This document shows positions 22,382 through 33,298 of a DNA stretch of 64,000 nucleotides, in pieces (the stretch's first letter is position 1; every line of letters begins with the position of its first letter). Origin of the DNA: Siphonodentalium dalli (Eukaryota > Mollusca > Scaphopoda > Gadilida > Siphonodentaliidae). The stretch is taken from contig CP136062.1 in the NCBI GenBank assembly GCA_032622095.1, positions 132,637,282-132,701,281 on the forward strand. Direction: 5' to 3'. The position numbers were made by a program, and so were the translations under genes. The notes below the pieces were generated by a model. The model worked only from the letters and a program-made list of their open reading frames with translations, did no database searches and was not told where the DNA came from.

Positions 22382-22916
22382 CAGCGTTCGAGCTGCCACT
22401 TGCCAAATTTGTCAATGGCAAAAATAATTCACATATGGCAAAAAATATTTTCATTTGGCAAAAGTTTTGGCAAGTCACTTTTAATTCCTCAATAAAGTTG
22501 AAAAATGTCGGTCAATCAATACCGTTCATTTTAAGAAACTATTACAATAGAATTATATTAGTGGTGTTTTATAAAAGTTAACACCTTCATTAAGACGTAG
22601 TTAATATCGTATTTAGTGTGATAGTGCTGTTTCATAGCTGCATGCAATCCTTTTGTGATGTTCCTTTATGATGAAGCAACCCTTCTACCATTTTATTTTT
22701 CGGTGATTGGTTTATTGTTGTATGATAAACCACAATAGAAATGCGAGTATAATTATTTACTAACTGCTTTCCTATCGATATCAAACGTCGTTCAAACCGC
22801 GAGGGTCAAAATATAAGACTCAATCATGGTTGCAGCAAAATGATACTATCAGAGACAGCATTTGGCAAAATCAAATTCATTTGGCAAAACTAAATATCGG
22901 TCCAGCGCGGACCCTG
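22382..22916. mobile_element. hAT-like non-autonomous element 1
   Basis: Exact 8 bp direct repeats CTTGGAAG flank it (22374-22381 and 22917-22924). The ends are CAGCGTTCGAGCTG and, as complement of the right end, CAGGGTCCGCGCTG, 11 of 14 identical. An 8 bp duplication with CAG ends is the hAT signature. 'tttggcaaaa' recurs near both ends. The pre-insertion site already carried CTTGGAAG repeats, so part of the duplication could be older. No transposase. Confidence 0.7.
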
Positions 22917-22924
22917 CTTGGAAG

Positions 22925-24125
22925 CCTAATAACAAGTTGATTGAAGAGAGTCCTATCCCAATGAAGGTGTTAATTTATGCTTCACATTTTGAGGGTGTAT
23001 GTTTTGTGTATTCCTTTATGGATATATCTGGATACATTTGTCCATCATAACAGGAAATTCTTGTTTTTCCTATTTATGTGAACTGTGCATCATTCAGTAA
23101 ACACTTGGACAGAAGTGCTAAGTAGGGATGGGATAAGATATCATTGGAAAGGTGGGTGTCATGTTGGTTAAGATCAAGACAATGATCATGTGTAAAATAA
23201 TATTCTATGAAGGCATTCAGGCTCGACTAATTTTTTGTTAAATTCACTGAGTAGAAGGTGCCCTTTTATAATTATTAGAATGGCATTAAAAAGACAAATA
23301 AATATGCAGTAACCCCAAATAGACATATTATTTTTTTTAAACTTGCTTTATTTCGGAGTAGAATAGTCTTTACTGTGGCAGATATGAGCAGTTGACCAAC
23401 CTGCCATCTACTCAGGGGAGATACGTAGTAGGGGTGCACAAACTGCGCTTCTACAGGGGCAGTGAAGCTAAATAAAAGTGGGGGGGGGTCACAACTTTTT
23501 AGGGAGGATGGGGGAGATAACCTAGTTTTTCTTCCCAGTGTGTGGAAAGAACGAATCATGTGGGAGATCATGGGACACTATATTTAACAGAAAAGTCTGT
23601 GGTGTCAGTGGATGGTGTCCACATATACTAATGTAATCCAGATGCATAGCCATGATCTAAAGATCAAACATGACATATGATGACTGAGATACAGAGATCA
23701 AAAGTTGGCATTAGGGCTGTAACGATAAACTTGGGTCACCATACGATACGACTCATGGTGCATGATCAACAATACACTAAATTAGTGTTCTCAAATGAAT
23801 ATGACTTGAATTATCAGAATCAACATGTTCGCAATTGGAGATGGAGTTCATGTTAAACTAAAATGCAGTTGAATCTGGTTAAATAGTTTGCTAGATGAGT
23901 CAAATACACATAATAAACATGTACACTTGAGAGAACATTGCAGGTGTTGCTCTTATGCAATTAAGAAATTTATCTAATTGGCAATTAGCGGTGACTAAAA
24001 AAATGTCCTTGCCTCGACTGCTTACAGTTATAAAGTGATATAAAGTTCCATATCACACTGACAAGACATAACTAGCTAATTTATTACACACTTGTTCCTA
24101 GAAGTACAGTGTTATTGCTGTTCCA
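22925..24125. other. Unassigned stretch with poly(G) tract
   Basis: G9 at 23480-23488. A 'gatgactgagatacagagat' phrase near 23680 is of the kind seen near 37,300. No gene or transposon end recognised. Confidence 0.4.
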
Positions 24126-24375
24126 TATTTACAAATCCGTATGCAACGTACGTTCCATACGCATCTCGTTGACGTAAAATGACGTACATGACGTTCGCCT
24201 CAACCATGAAACTGGAACTATTTAAATAAAAGAATCATCACAGATGACAAACACGCCCTGAATGAGCCTAAATAAACCTTCTAATCCTGTATTTTAATGT
24301 ACGGATTCTAGGACGCGAAGCATGTAATAAACATTCACCCATTCACACATCGTGTCGTTCTGTGTATATATCAAC
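24126..24375. repeat. Relic related to the palindromic block at 38388-39645
   Basis: 'gttgacgtaaaatgacgtac' near 24170 resembles 38498-38532. 'cacacatcgtgtcgttctg' near 24344 resembles 39604-39622. CpG-containing compared with its neighbours. Probably an old copy of the same family (S). Confidence 0.4.
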
Positions 24376-25092
24376 TGCAATTTCTTTCAGCCGAATAATT
24401 CTATACTAATTTTAGGGGGTTAAAATATTCAATTTTGAGATTCATCAAAGCACTTATGTGCCAGTCCTCTATATTGCAAACAAATATTGAATTTACTTGG
24501 TTTGTGAACCTTGCTTGACATACTTATATGGTGTGCTGATGAAATGTAATCAACTGTTACAATGAATGTATGAAGTAGCAATTAGAAAGGAAAGCTCGCT
24601 ATTTACATAAGCATTGCAATTAGGCATTTTTCCACAGTGTGAATTCGTGTTTTTGCATTAAAGCCTATGATTAGCTGGATGACGGCCAGACATTACACAA
24701 CCTTACTAACAATAAAACAGACTGAACAAGACTTACTGTCCACAATGTTAAAGTAACACATTTAGTTTGAAAAATATTTTAGTTTATGACTATCACTATT
24801 TTCACCGTGATGCCACCATAGTTTGTGATAGTTTTTCCAGATAGATCTGATTTCATTATGTACCAAAACAAGGCTGCAGAACTCTTCCAAGGTTTTGGGA
24901 AGGGGGGGGGGAGATTTATTTGTGGCTTAGGAATGTAATTTAATAAAAAATACAGTCCAAGTAGTTTTCTTGGGTTAATTTTTTTCATCAAAACACGATA
25001 AAATAGAAAAACGTTATTTGTTAATGTCAGATTGATGACAAATTTTACATAAAAGTATTTTAAAATTTTTAATTTCAACCGAAAAACATACT
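24376..25092. other. Unassigned AT-rich stretch
   Basis: G10 at 24902-24911. No repeat pair or gene recognised. Confidence 0.4.
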
Positions 25093-25095
25093 ATG

Positions 25096-25353
25096 CCCTT
25101 CCATGACTGGAGCTTCCTGAAATCTTGCGAAAACCCTGTACCAAAGCATTCTCTTATATATGTGAGTCTCCCATAGGGACTGCCTCACATATATAAGAGA
25201 ATACATTGGCCTAACAATATTTACATTGACCTTGTAACCCAGTGCATTTTCTCATATATGTGAGGCTCCCTATGGCCTAATTACACATATAAGAGAATTC
25301 ACTGGCACAGGTTCTTTAATACTGCACCAGCGCAGCTCCCATCATAAAAAGGT
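25096..25353 (+). mobile_element. TTAA element family B, copy
   Basis: Begins CCCTTCCATGACTGGAGCTT and ends with 'gcaccagcgcagctcccatc' then 'ataaaaaggtaa'. Two H-type hairpins lie inside (about 25140-25209 and 25231-25306), with 'gtgagtctcccatagg' loops rather than the 'gtcgaccataggtc' loops of family A. The flanking TTAA sites are mutated. Confidence 0.75.
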
Positions 25354-25531
25354 AAAAAACAGTTGCAATTTCTGTCCCAGTTGATTGGTTTCTTTGACTG
25401 AAAATTAATAATTTATCCCACTGAATCTGTTCCAAAAGTTCAGCGAATAGATACACCATCTTTTTAACGCAATGATAATCAACATGTTCAGAAAAAAGGA
25501 CCCCCCCCCCCCCTTTTATACAAGTGGATAT

Positions 25532-25813
25532 GGTAAGTCTGTCATTTTCAGAATGAGGTCCCCAGAGGGTGAATTTAGTGATGCTAGCCTGTGGGCTAGC
25601 ATCACTAAATTCACACTCTGGGGACCTCAATCTGCTTAGGCCTGATCTTCTCAGATCCTCTGCGAATTATCTATAGTCTCAAATTAACATTGTTTTTAGT
25701 TACTTTTTCTCTTCTGTTCAGTTTCTATATCAACTAATTTGCAGAAGATAAAATACATAATCGAGGTGACTAATGGTGAACATCACAAGCTTTAACTGGG
25801 AAACTGGGAAATG
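25532..25813 (+). mobile_element. Foldback element family J, left half only
   Basis: Keeps one terminal hairpin ('gatgctagcctgtgggctag' at its centre) and the 'tttctatatcaactaatttg' interior to 'aactgggaaactgg'. The right hairpin is missing. A C13 run (25501-25513) lies just upstream. Confidence 0.7.
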
Positions 25814-26078
25814 AATGTTTAATATAATCTTCACAATACATGGATGTCTTGTATAACAGGATGATGTGTAGCAAGATACACTCTGAAACAAGAATGACAT
25901 CTGGAATTACATATATTTAAATTTTCTTTGTTAACTTGGAAATGTCATCAACATTTCTAAATAAACAAAGAGAAAGAAGGATCACTCTAGAACATAAAAT
26001 GCAAATAATAATGAAAGGAATACTTTTGAAAACAATCCTGCTGGAAAAAGCTCCACACGAAATTCCATTGAGATCCAC
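25814..26078. other. Unassigned stretch
   Basis: Part near 25960-26080 is in the style of the 'gaaaatgcaaa...' degenerate repeat at 26990-27370. No gene. Confidence 0.35.
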
Positions 26079-26082
26079 TTAA

Positions 26083-26741
26083 TCCATTCTACACTAAATA
26101 TATTCTCCCATTCAGTTATAAAGTACACATTAGAATGGTCTATTGTTCAATTTTATAGGTATTCAGGTTATAAGAGCAGATGATAGACAAATGAAAAGAT
26201 AATACAAGTACAGAAGAATTCATTTTCATTGGTGGGAAATGTTCAGATAATATTTACTTAACCCTTTACCCAACAAACCGGCCAAAACCGGCCAAATAAA
26301 GCTTCAACAGCCTAAAATATCTTCGGTCTGTCTCAATAGAACCATACAAATATGGATATCATTGGAACCGGCTCCTTGACCACATTGTGATAGTTACAGT
26401 TAGCCTGTGCCAATGCATTCTCTTATATATGCGAGTCGACCATAGGTCGCCTCGCATATATAAGAGAATGCATTGGCCTAAAAAAATCTTTTTTTAACAC
26501 TTTTTACCATTTTTTCTTACATTCTTTAACAATTTTATAATTTTTAATGTGTTAAGCCAATGCATTCTCTTATATATGCGAGGCGACCTATGGTCGACTC
26601 GCATATATAAGAGAATGCATTGGCACAGGGCCCTTCTGTTGGGTAAAGGGTTAAACAAATCAACATGTTTGTTGAACATACTATTTGAACATTTCCTAAG
26701 GGACCTAACTACTCATCAATGAGTATTTAGTATAGGAAGGG
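26083..26741 (+). mobile_element. TTAA element family E, copy 3, containing element A2
   Basis: Flanked by intact TTAA on both sides (26079-26082 and 26742-26745). This is the clearest evidence that family E targets TTAA. Ends: TCCATTCTACACTAAATA and, reversed, CCTTCCTATACTAAATACTC. Element A2 (26262-26650) is inserted at an internal TTAA, so E predates A here. Confidence 0.85.
26262..26650 (-). mobile_element. TTAA element family A, copy 2, nested in E
   Basis: TTAA at 26258-26261 and 26651-26654, ends CCCTTTACCCAACA and complement. Opposite orientation to copies 1 and 3. Both H hairpins are intact (about 26407-26477 and 26555-26628), each with roughly 32 bp arms and a 3-base loop. Very close in sequence to copy 1, so probably a young subfamily. 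The frame 26494-26679 is the reverse reading of the same peptide seen in the other copies and is not a gene. Confidence 0.9.
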
Positions 26742-26906
26742 TTAACCATGGTCGACTCGCATATATAAGAGAATGCATTGGCACAGGGCCCTTCTGTTGG
26801 GTAAAGGGTTAAACAAATCAACATGTTTGTTGAACATACTATTTGAACATTTCCTAAGGGACCTAACTACTCATCAATGAGTATTTAGTATAGGAAGGGT
26901 TAACCA
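26591..26906 (+). repeat. Exact 158 bp tandem duplication
   Basis: 26591-26748 and 26749-26906 appear identical base for base. The unit runs from inside the A2 hairpin, across the A end, through the E end and its TTAA. It is either a very recent duplication or an assembly artefact. Confidence 0.9.
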
Positions 26907-27460
26907 TGGCTGAGAGCAGACAGAAATCACTATTTCCAGATGAAATATGGGCAGGACAGAAACCAAATTTAAAATGATATATGAGTGGACGGATAAAAAT
27001 TCAACATATCCAAATGAACCAAGGGATAACTCTTGAACAGAAAATGCAAAGAACATAACTGAACCCTCTTTTGAAAGCCCTCCTGATGCCAAACATCCAT
27101 ACCAAATCATTGAGTTCTGATAACCCATGGTTGAGATCTACGAGCAGACGACAGAAATTCAACATTTTCAGATAAACAAAGAGGGATAACTCTTGGAATG
27201 GAAAATGTCCACAATATCAATGAATCCATCTTTTGAAAGCCCTCCTGATGCCAAACCTGCATACCAAGTACATTGAATCTTATAACCCATGGTTGACATA
27301 TGTGAGCAGATGGACACACAGACGGATCCAGTATACCCCACATCTGTTGGATGGGGGTTATAATTATCTTTGTTTATCACCCCTGTTGGTTTTATTTAGT
27401 GACAGATACACAGGTGATGTAGGCATTAATCTGTAGATTGGATAGAGGAACATGTCATAG
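26907..27460 (+). repeat. Tandem repeat family R, about 210 bp unit
   Basis: Two units share 'caaagagggataactcttg'-type, 'gaaagccctcctgatgccaa' and 'ataacccatggttgaga' phrases (from about 26985 and 27150). It ends with 'agacggatccagtatacccc' and 'ggatgggggttataat', a tail common in mollusc repeats to my knowledge. Related pieces: 30590-30740 and 55150-55640. Confidence 0.7.
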
Positions 27461-27464
27461 GAGA

Positions 27465-27518
27465 AATTTGGTTGATGGGGGAAAAGGACCCTAAAAGGGT
27501 GCTATAGCGGAAACCCTG
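27465..27518 (-). mobile_element. hAT-like terminal relic beside the satellite
   Basis: Read on the minus strand it starts CAGGGTTTCCGCTATAGCAC and continues 'ccttttagggtcc'. It resembles the left end of the hAT-like element at 27860. The satellite resumes directly after it ('acttagataactac'), so an older relative was inserted at the edge of the same array. Confidence 0.55.
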
Positions 27519-29890
27519 ACTTAGATAACTACCACAATGAAGTATAGAAATATTAACAACACTATTAATTACCTGTCCGCTAATAAATCACCACCTTCTG
27601 TGTTGCCAGTTTTGATGAATTTTCTTCATTTTGATGCCTGGCAATCAAGATTGCACTAATGTATATTGGATATCACAGGAGTGGTAGGGTTATACATAGG
27701 TAACTACTCCAATGCTACATGCTACATGTTACAAGTATGGAAATATCAACAACACTATTAATTACCTGTCCGCTGCTAAATCACTACCCTTTTGCTGCCT
27801 GCTTTGATGATTTTACTTCATTTTGATGCCTGGCAATCGAGATTGCACTAATGTATAATCAGGCGTTCCGCTAGTAGGGCAGGGGGTCCCTTTAAGGGTC
27901 CCATCCCCCCAGCCAATTTCCCCCCTTCTGTCATACCACAGGACATATTCCATATGTATAAAGGTATAAAGATGTTTACTTCTCAATTTTGTTGGGACAG
28001 TACTAAGAAATTTAAAGACATATTATGTACTTGTTCGGGTGCGTGAAACTGATAAGTTATTATTCAGGTGCTATGCCAACTGGAGGAATGTAACATTCTA
28101 CTAACATCATCAAAAATCTCAAGCAGATCGACCGTACCACTCCATAGAAAACATTGTCTGAACTACGCTAAATTGTAAATATTTACTACTGGAATCGGGA
28201 CGCTTCTATCGGCGATAAACTAACAAAAACTATTTCGCCATCGGCAGTTACTGCGTTTAATTAATATATTAGAATGACGGTGTGTGTTGTCAATTTAGAT
28301 ATAATATGTGTAAAAATAACTACTTTGAACAAGATTATTCTCCATTTCTATTTGATCACCCTACCGGAGTGTTTCACATCACTTTAAATAGTTGACAACT
28401 TTATTTGATTTCTACTTTCTAGCGAGAATATACACTCGGACCGATCTAACCCTAAAAGTTGGATGTCAGTATGTCTGTTGGCCGGAGCTACCATTCAACG
28501 TGCAGTGTCGATGTGTTCCATTAAGAATATAGAGTACACTTTATTTAGTTTTTACTGAAATGCTCCGGATTCTGAACGAGCACACCAGCCTCTGCATGTC
28601 GCTCTCTAGCTCCAACCTGCAGACACAGTTAGATGAACTGAGGAAGTGATCAAACCCGACATCGCTAGAACACATGATTTGGAGTCCGCTGGTTATGTTG
28701 CTTCGGTTAGGTTACGAAAAATGACCGCCGATAATTTAATCATACCCACTGCTTCTATCTTCATGTCGTAACATATATACATCACTCCATTTTTTTCAAA
28801 GCATCTTATCTATGTTTATTATAATTTAGCTTGATATTTAGAACTAAAACATTACGCCTTCATTGCTTCCAACCTGCTAATCGTCTATCTGCTCAGTGTT
28901 ATATTCCAGCACGTTATGCATCCGAACTATCTGCCGAGTCTTGAATAGTGAGTCGTTTAACTTCAACGGGCGTGTTTCCATATACTGGGAACAACACAAG
29001 GCCTTCACCACCGGTGATCTATAACCTGGCAATTTTTTTTATCTAATAAATTTTCTAGGTTTTATAGTTATTGCGTTGATAGCATAGTAACTTGGGTAGA
29101 AAATGGATGCAAAACGATCAGCAAATCTACTCTCTGATTCTTCTATTGGCCGATACAACAAAAGTAGGTCCACTAGTGTTTCCATGACATTGAAAACATT
29201 GACGGCATTTTCCCCTCAGCGGATACAGGACCCGTTCCCAAAAACCTGGCGGAAAGCCTGGTATAATGGATATCACAGGAGTGGTAGGGTTATACATAGG
29301 TAACTACTCCAATGCTACATGTTACAAGTATAAAAATATCAACAACACTATTAGTTACCTGTCCGCTGATAAATCACTACACTTTTGCTGCCTGCTTTGA
29401 TGAATTTTCTTCATTTTGATATCTGGCAATCGAGATTGCACTAATGTATAATGGATATCGCAGGAGTGGTAGGGTTATACTCAGATTCTCAGATAACTAC
29501 TCCAATGTTACATGCTACATGTTACAAGTATAGAAAAATCAACAACACTATTAACTACCTGTCCACTGATAAATCACTACCCTTGTGCTGCCTGCTTTGA
29601 AGAATTTTCTTCATTTTGATGCCTGGCAATCGAGATTGTACTAATGTATAATGGATATCACAGGAATGGTAGGGTTATACTCAGGTAACTGCTCCAATGC
29701 TACATGCTACAGGTTACAAGGTAGAAATATCAACAACATTATTAATTACCTGTCCGCTGATAAATAACCACCCTTGTGCTGCCTGCTTTGATGAATTTTC
29801 TTCATTTTGATGCCTGGCAATCGAGATTGCACTAATGTATAATGGATATCACAGGAGTGGTAGGGTTATACTTAGATAACTACTCCAATG
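27519..29890 (+). repeat. Satellite of about 195 bp, split by a hAT-like element
   Basis: Units carry 'ggatatcacaggagtggtag', 'aacaacactattaattacct', 'ttttcttcattttgatgcct' and 'gagattgcactaatgtata'. Units lie at about 27519-27665 (partial), 27666-27859, then 29261-29455, 29456-29650, 29651-29845 and a partial unit to 29890. Identity between units is high. The interruption is the insertion at 27860-29260. Confidence 0.9.
27860..29260 (+). mobile_element. hAT-like non-autonomous element 2, 1.4 kb
   Basis: Inserted in the satellite: the left flank ends GTATAAT (27853-27859) and the right flank starts GTATAAT (29261-29267). Removing it restores a normal satellite unit. Ends CAGGCGTTCCGCTAG and CAGGCTTTCCGCCAG (complement) differ at two positions. 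A 7 bp match (8 bp with one mismatch) and CAG ends suggest hAT. The only frames are very short: 29 codons from about 28560, and about 50 codons from 29103 that run out through the right end. No transposase domain recognised. Confidence 0.8.
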
Positions 29891-30748
29891 GCCAGGGAGC
29901 TCTAATCTGCAATTAATATGATAACATGTCAGAAATTCTTCATGGATCAAGTCAAAGAAATTCTTCAGACACAGATGCTGTGTGCCAATGATGAAAATTA
30001 ACTGATACCGCCAAATGTTTTAAAATAGCTGTTCATTAGACATAATGATAATAGATTACACATAATGATCACTCTAAATATCATTTCAAATATCAGGTTT
30101 GCCAAGCGGAGATATTCTATTGGTACAGCTTCAGAATATTATGTTACTGCAATTATATCTAAAAGCAATTAGTGTGGTACATGTAATGCCATAAAGCATC
30201 CAACGTTCACTCTGATGATGACATTAACCATCACTTTTTATCATAAAGTTCTGTAGGTGAAGCATTTTGTAGGGAGTAAATCTCTTTCTCATGGGTAGTA
30301 TGTGACTGTTATTATACATAATATCCACTTTCTCAAATGAAAATGTCAATAACACTGCAGCTCAAATAGAAATTGACAAGGCTCTAAAGGGTTCAGAAGT
30401 TAAAAGTATAAAAGTTCAGAATACATATGGTTGTAGAATTAATACAAGAGCTGGGCTGTTGCCTGGTGTATACCCCCTCCACCCCCCCCCCCCCCCCATG
30501 TGGCTAACCACCTAGTGTAGCCATACCCTGAGTAGAAAAATCACTGGACTGTGACCATTCTCTATCACATGTTTTGTTTTAATGCTATCCTTGTATTGAA
30601 TATCTGAACCAAATATTATTGAGTACTTATGACCCATTGTTGAGATATCAGCTTGGGCAGACGATTTTAACATTTCTAGATGAACAAAGAGGAATAACTC
30701 TAGAACGGAAAATGTGTGCAACGTCATTGAACACTTCTCTTAACTTTC
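29891..30748. other. Unassigned stretch with C16 tract
   Basis: C16 at 30482-30497 follows 'ggtgtataccccctcc', a phrase of the family R tail type. 30590-30740 is a degenerate R-type unit. 29910-30440 shows nothing recognisable. Confidence 0.4.
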
Positions 30749-30752
30749 TTAA

Positions 30753-30905
30753 CCATTTCATGAAGGTGGCTGCGCTGGTGCAGCAGTAAATATCATGTGC
30801 CAGTGCATTCTCTTATATATATATGAGTCTCCCATAGGAGCCTCGCATATATAAGAGAACGCACTGGTTTATAAGGTCAAGCAAATATTGTTAGGCCAAT
30901 GTATT
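30753..30905 (-). mobile_element. TTAA element family B, truncated copy
   Basis: TTAA (30749-30752) then CCATTTCATGAAGG and 'ctgcgctggtgcag', then one H hairpin ('ccagtgcattctcttatata' to 'gagaacgcactgg'). A second hairpin arm stops at 'ggccaatgtattt', where the F/C element begins, so B was broken at this junction. Confidence 0.7.
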
Positions 30906-31078
30906 TAAGAAATGGCTTGCAGATCGATTGGTCTCATTGGATTTTGACAGGCAGAGTAATTAAACAAATTATGTTTAATTACTCCGCCGGTCAAAACCAA
31001 TGACCCCAATCGATCTGCAAGTCATTTCTTATAATCATATACCAGTACATTTTAATAGAACATTCTATTGAACTTTCT
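30906..31078 (+). mobile_element. F element, copy 2, truncated, with hairpin C
   Basis: Hairpin C (30906-31031) has arms 'gcttgcagatcgattgg' and 'gcagagtaattaaacaaa' with complement, loop of only a few bases. It is followed by the first 45 bases of the F body ('ataccagtacattttaatag'). The body is cut off where the LINE 3' end starts. Confidence 0.75.
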
Positions 31079-31084
31079 GACAAT

Positions 31085-31254
31085 ATACCCCTTCTTCTTC
31101 TTCTTCCGATTATATTCCACCATCAACAGGCTGATGATTATGACTAATTTTATTTTGGCAACGACTGCTGATAATTTCTCTACATGATTAGGGTTTTTAA
31201 TAATATAATTTAATTGATTTGAATTTGGAAGACATGATTAGTTGATTGGATTCT
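31085..31254 (-). mobile_element. LINE 3' untranslated tail
   Basis: On the minus strand the sequence after the LINE stop codon runs through 'gcctgttgatggtggaatat' and ends in a (GAA)n tract at about 31088-31106. A short 3' simple-repeat tail is usual for CR1/L2/jockey-type LINEs. Confidence 0.65.
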
Positions 31255-32238
31255 TTACTGGATCGAATGGGTTTTCTGGGACGTCCAGTATGGATTTAGT
31301 TGGTTCATCATCCTGGTCCTGAACTCATCAACTTGAATGATGGTGACTATTTCAGTTGTTATAGCATTCCATTCTCTTATGGTCCGGGGGAAGAAAGAAA
31401 ATTTGTGTAATCGTAGTTGGAGTGTGGAATTAGGTAGCCAGCCGCATTAGTGTGCCTGGATTCCCGTGTTCTTTTGGCATATTCATCTATTTTGACTGCA
31501 GCATGTTGATGGTGGATTTTGTGCATCATGAATAATCGAGCCTGGTGCCTCCTGGACTGTAAAGAGTGCCATCTTAGTTGGTCTATCATGTCTGATGTTC
31601 TTCTGTATCTGTTCAGAGCTTATCTAGCAGCGCGTCGCTTAACTTTCTCCAATGCATCTACATTCTTGTCCCATACTGTCCGTACATATTCCATTAATGG
31701 CCTTACCAAAGACTTATATGCATTCGCCTTCAGATGGTGAGAGCTTATCTGTAGATTTCTCTTCAGGAAATTCAGCGTCCTGTTAGCCTTGGCAACTGTA
31801 TTCTCTATATGCTGATTCCCTGAGAGATTTCATGTAATAGTCACTCCAAGATATTTTGTCTTCTGCACCTTCTTCAATTGTATCCCATGGAGTGAGTATT
31901 CTGAATCGATGATATTCTGCGAATGGGTTATATGCATGGCTTCACATTTAGCTGGATTGAAGCTCATATTCCATTTCTTCTCCCATTCTTCTAGTGATCT
32001 GATGTCCTTTTGCAGTTCCTCTGCATCTTCCGCTGTATGTATAGCCTTGTATAATAGAGTGTCATGGGCAAATAGTCTTACATTTGATTTTATTCCTTTG
32101 AGGTCATTTATGTAGTAGAGGAACAGACTAGGTCCCAACACAGATCCTTGTGGAACTCCTGAAGTATTAACTCTTCCTTCATATGACTTCTCTCCATCTA
32201 CTACAACATTCTGTTTTCTATCAAAGAAGTGGGGGGGG
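31255..32238 (-). pseudogene. LINE reverse transcriptase, 5'-truncated and disabled
   Basis: This is the C-terminal part of a non-LTR retrotransposon polymerase, about 325 codons. In minus-strand order: 'FFDRKQ' and 'SGVPQGSVLGP' (32240-32130), 'FLYYINDL', 'LFAHDTLLY' around 32070, 'FNPAKCEAM', 'KYLGVTIT', then a C-terminal part with 'HLKANAYKSLVRPLMEYV' and finally 'FFPRTIREWNAI' near 31390. The active-site box, normally FADD in this group, reads FAHD, so one catalytic aspartate is lost. Two in-frame stops (near 31830 and 31625) and a frameshift near 31400 break the frame. The 5' end stops at a G13 run (32231-32243). Motifs fit the jockey/CR1/L2-type RT group. I cannot place it more finely. 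Confidence 0.88.
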
Positions 32239-32243
32239 GGGGG

Positions 32244-32875
32244 ATAATCAAACTGTCACAAAATGTAGTCTGTTCACCGCTCCAGTGTTAGATATTCCTA
32301 TGTGCCAATATTGACACTGTAGTCTCGTTAATGGCCCATCCAGCTCCGCTCGCTGTTCTGTTCCTCTCTACGGCGTCACACTTATGTAGCTGACTTCCGT
32401 TACCTAGGTGGTTGCTATATAAACAAAACAGCGGAGTAGCTTTTGTTAAAAAATTTCAGTAATTTCGCTCTATACATATACTTTAAGAAATCACATAACA
32501 CACCATACAATTTCTTGACATGAAACTTCGACAGAAACAGTGTGAAATACACATCTCAATGAGTAGGCCTAAACAGTTTCCATTGTTCAACTTCAAGTTC
32601 GTGGTCAAATCAGTGATAAACATCTGAAAAAGACATCAGGTACATGTAAAAACTAATTGTTGTGCATATTTTTTTCTACTCTAGTTGGCAATTTTTCATC
32701 TTTATTAGCATTGCTAACGACAAGAGCGATGTTAATTGAGGGACTATATTTCATCAAGCACATTGAATTTAAAACAAAAAGTCGTGAATTGGTTGAGTGT
32801 TTTCTATGGCTGCACATTTGGTTGATAATCACAATACATATGTGTGTCAAAATTAAGTTCGAAGAGAATTAGAAT
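32244..32875. other. Unassigned stretch with a TATA-like box
   Basis: 32300-32420 is somewhat more GC-rich. TATATAAA lies at 32417-32424, after 'ctacggcgtcacac'. No downstream frame has a recognisable domain (the 71-codon frame at 32657 does not). A promoter is possible, but nothing supports it beyond the box. Confidence 0.25.
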
Positions 32876-33298
32876 GGACATAACAGTGTGGTCTTTTGTG
32901 AGAAAGGTACAGGGCGAATATTCTGTGGCAAATACCTGTTAACTGAATTTGCCACACTATATTCGCCCTGTACCTTTCTGAAATCACAAAACACTACACC
33001 GTTATCCCCTAATTAATAGTTTGAACAACTTTTCAAAACCACCACAATAATTGTTAGTGACATACTATTGTTCAAATTTAAACAATCTCCCACACGTACA
33101 CATGATTAGCTTGAAGTGGCATATGTGGTTCATCGCTTTTTGTGAAGTGGACACCACGCAGCGAGCGCATGCACCGCACGCTTGGCTTCGATTGACGTAG
33201 GTGTTTTTATGAAGTGGCGACTTCAGCTATTGCCTGATGAACGTTATTGTAACCCTATCACGATTCTTACAGAAGCTAATTGAGTGAATGCAGAGGGT
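32876..33298 (+). mobile_element. F element, copy 3, with hairpin D
   Basis: Hairpin D (32876-33008) has arms 'gagaaaggtacagggcgaat' and 'acagtgtggtcttttgtg' with complement, unrelated to hairpin C. It is joined directly to the F body (33008-33298: 'gaacaacttttcaaaaccac', 'ggttcatcgctttttgtgaa'), which in copies 1 and 4 follows hairpin C. Ends near 'gagggtatgtgatt' as the other copies do. Non-coding. Confidence 0.8.
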
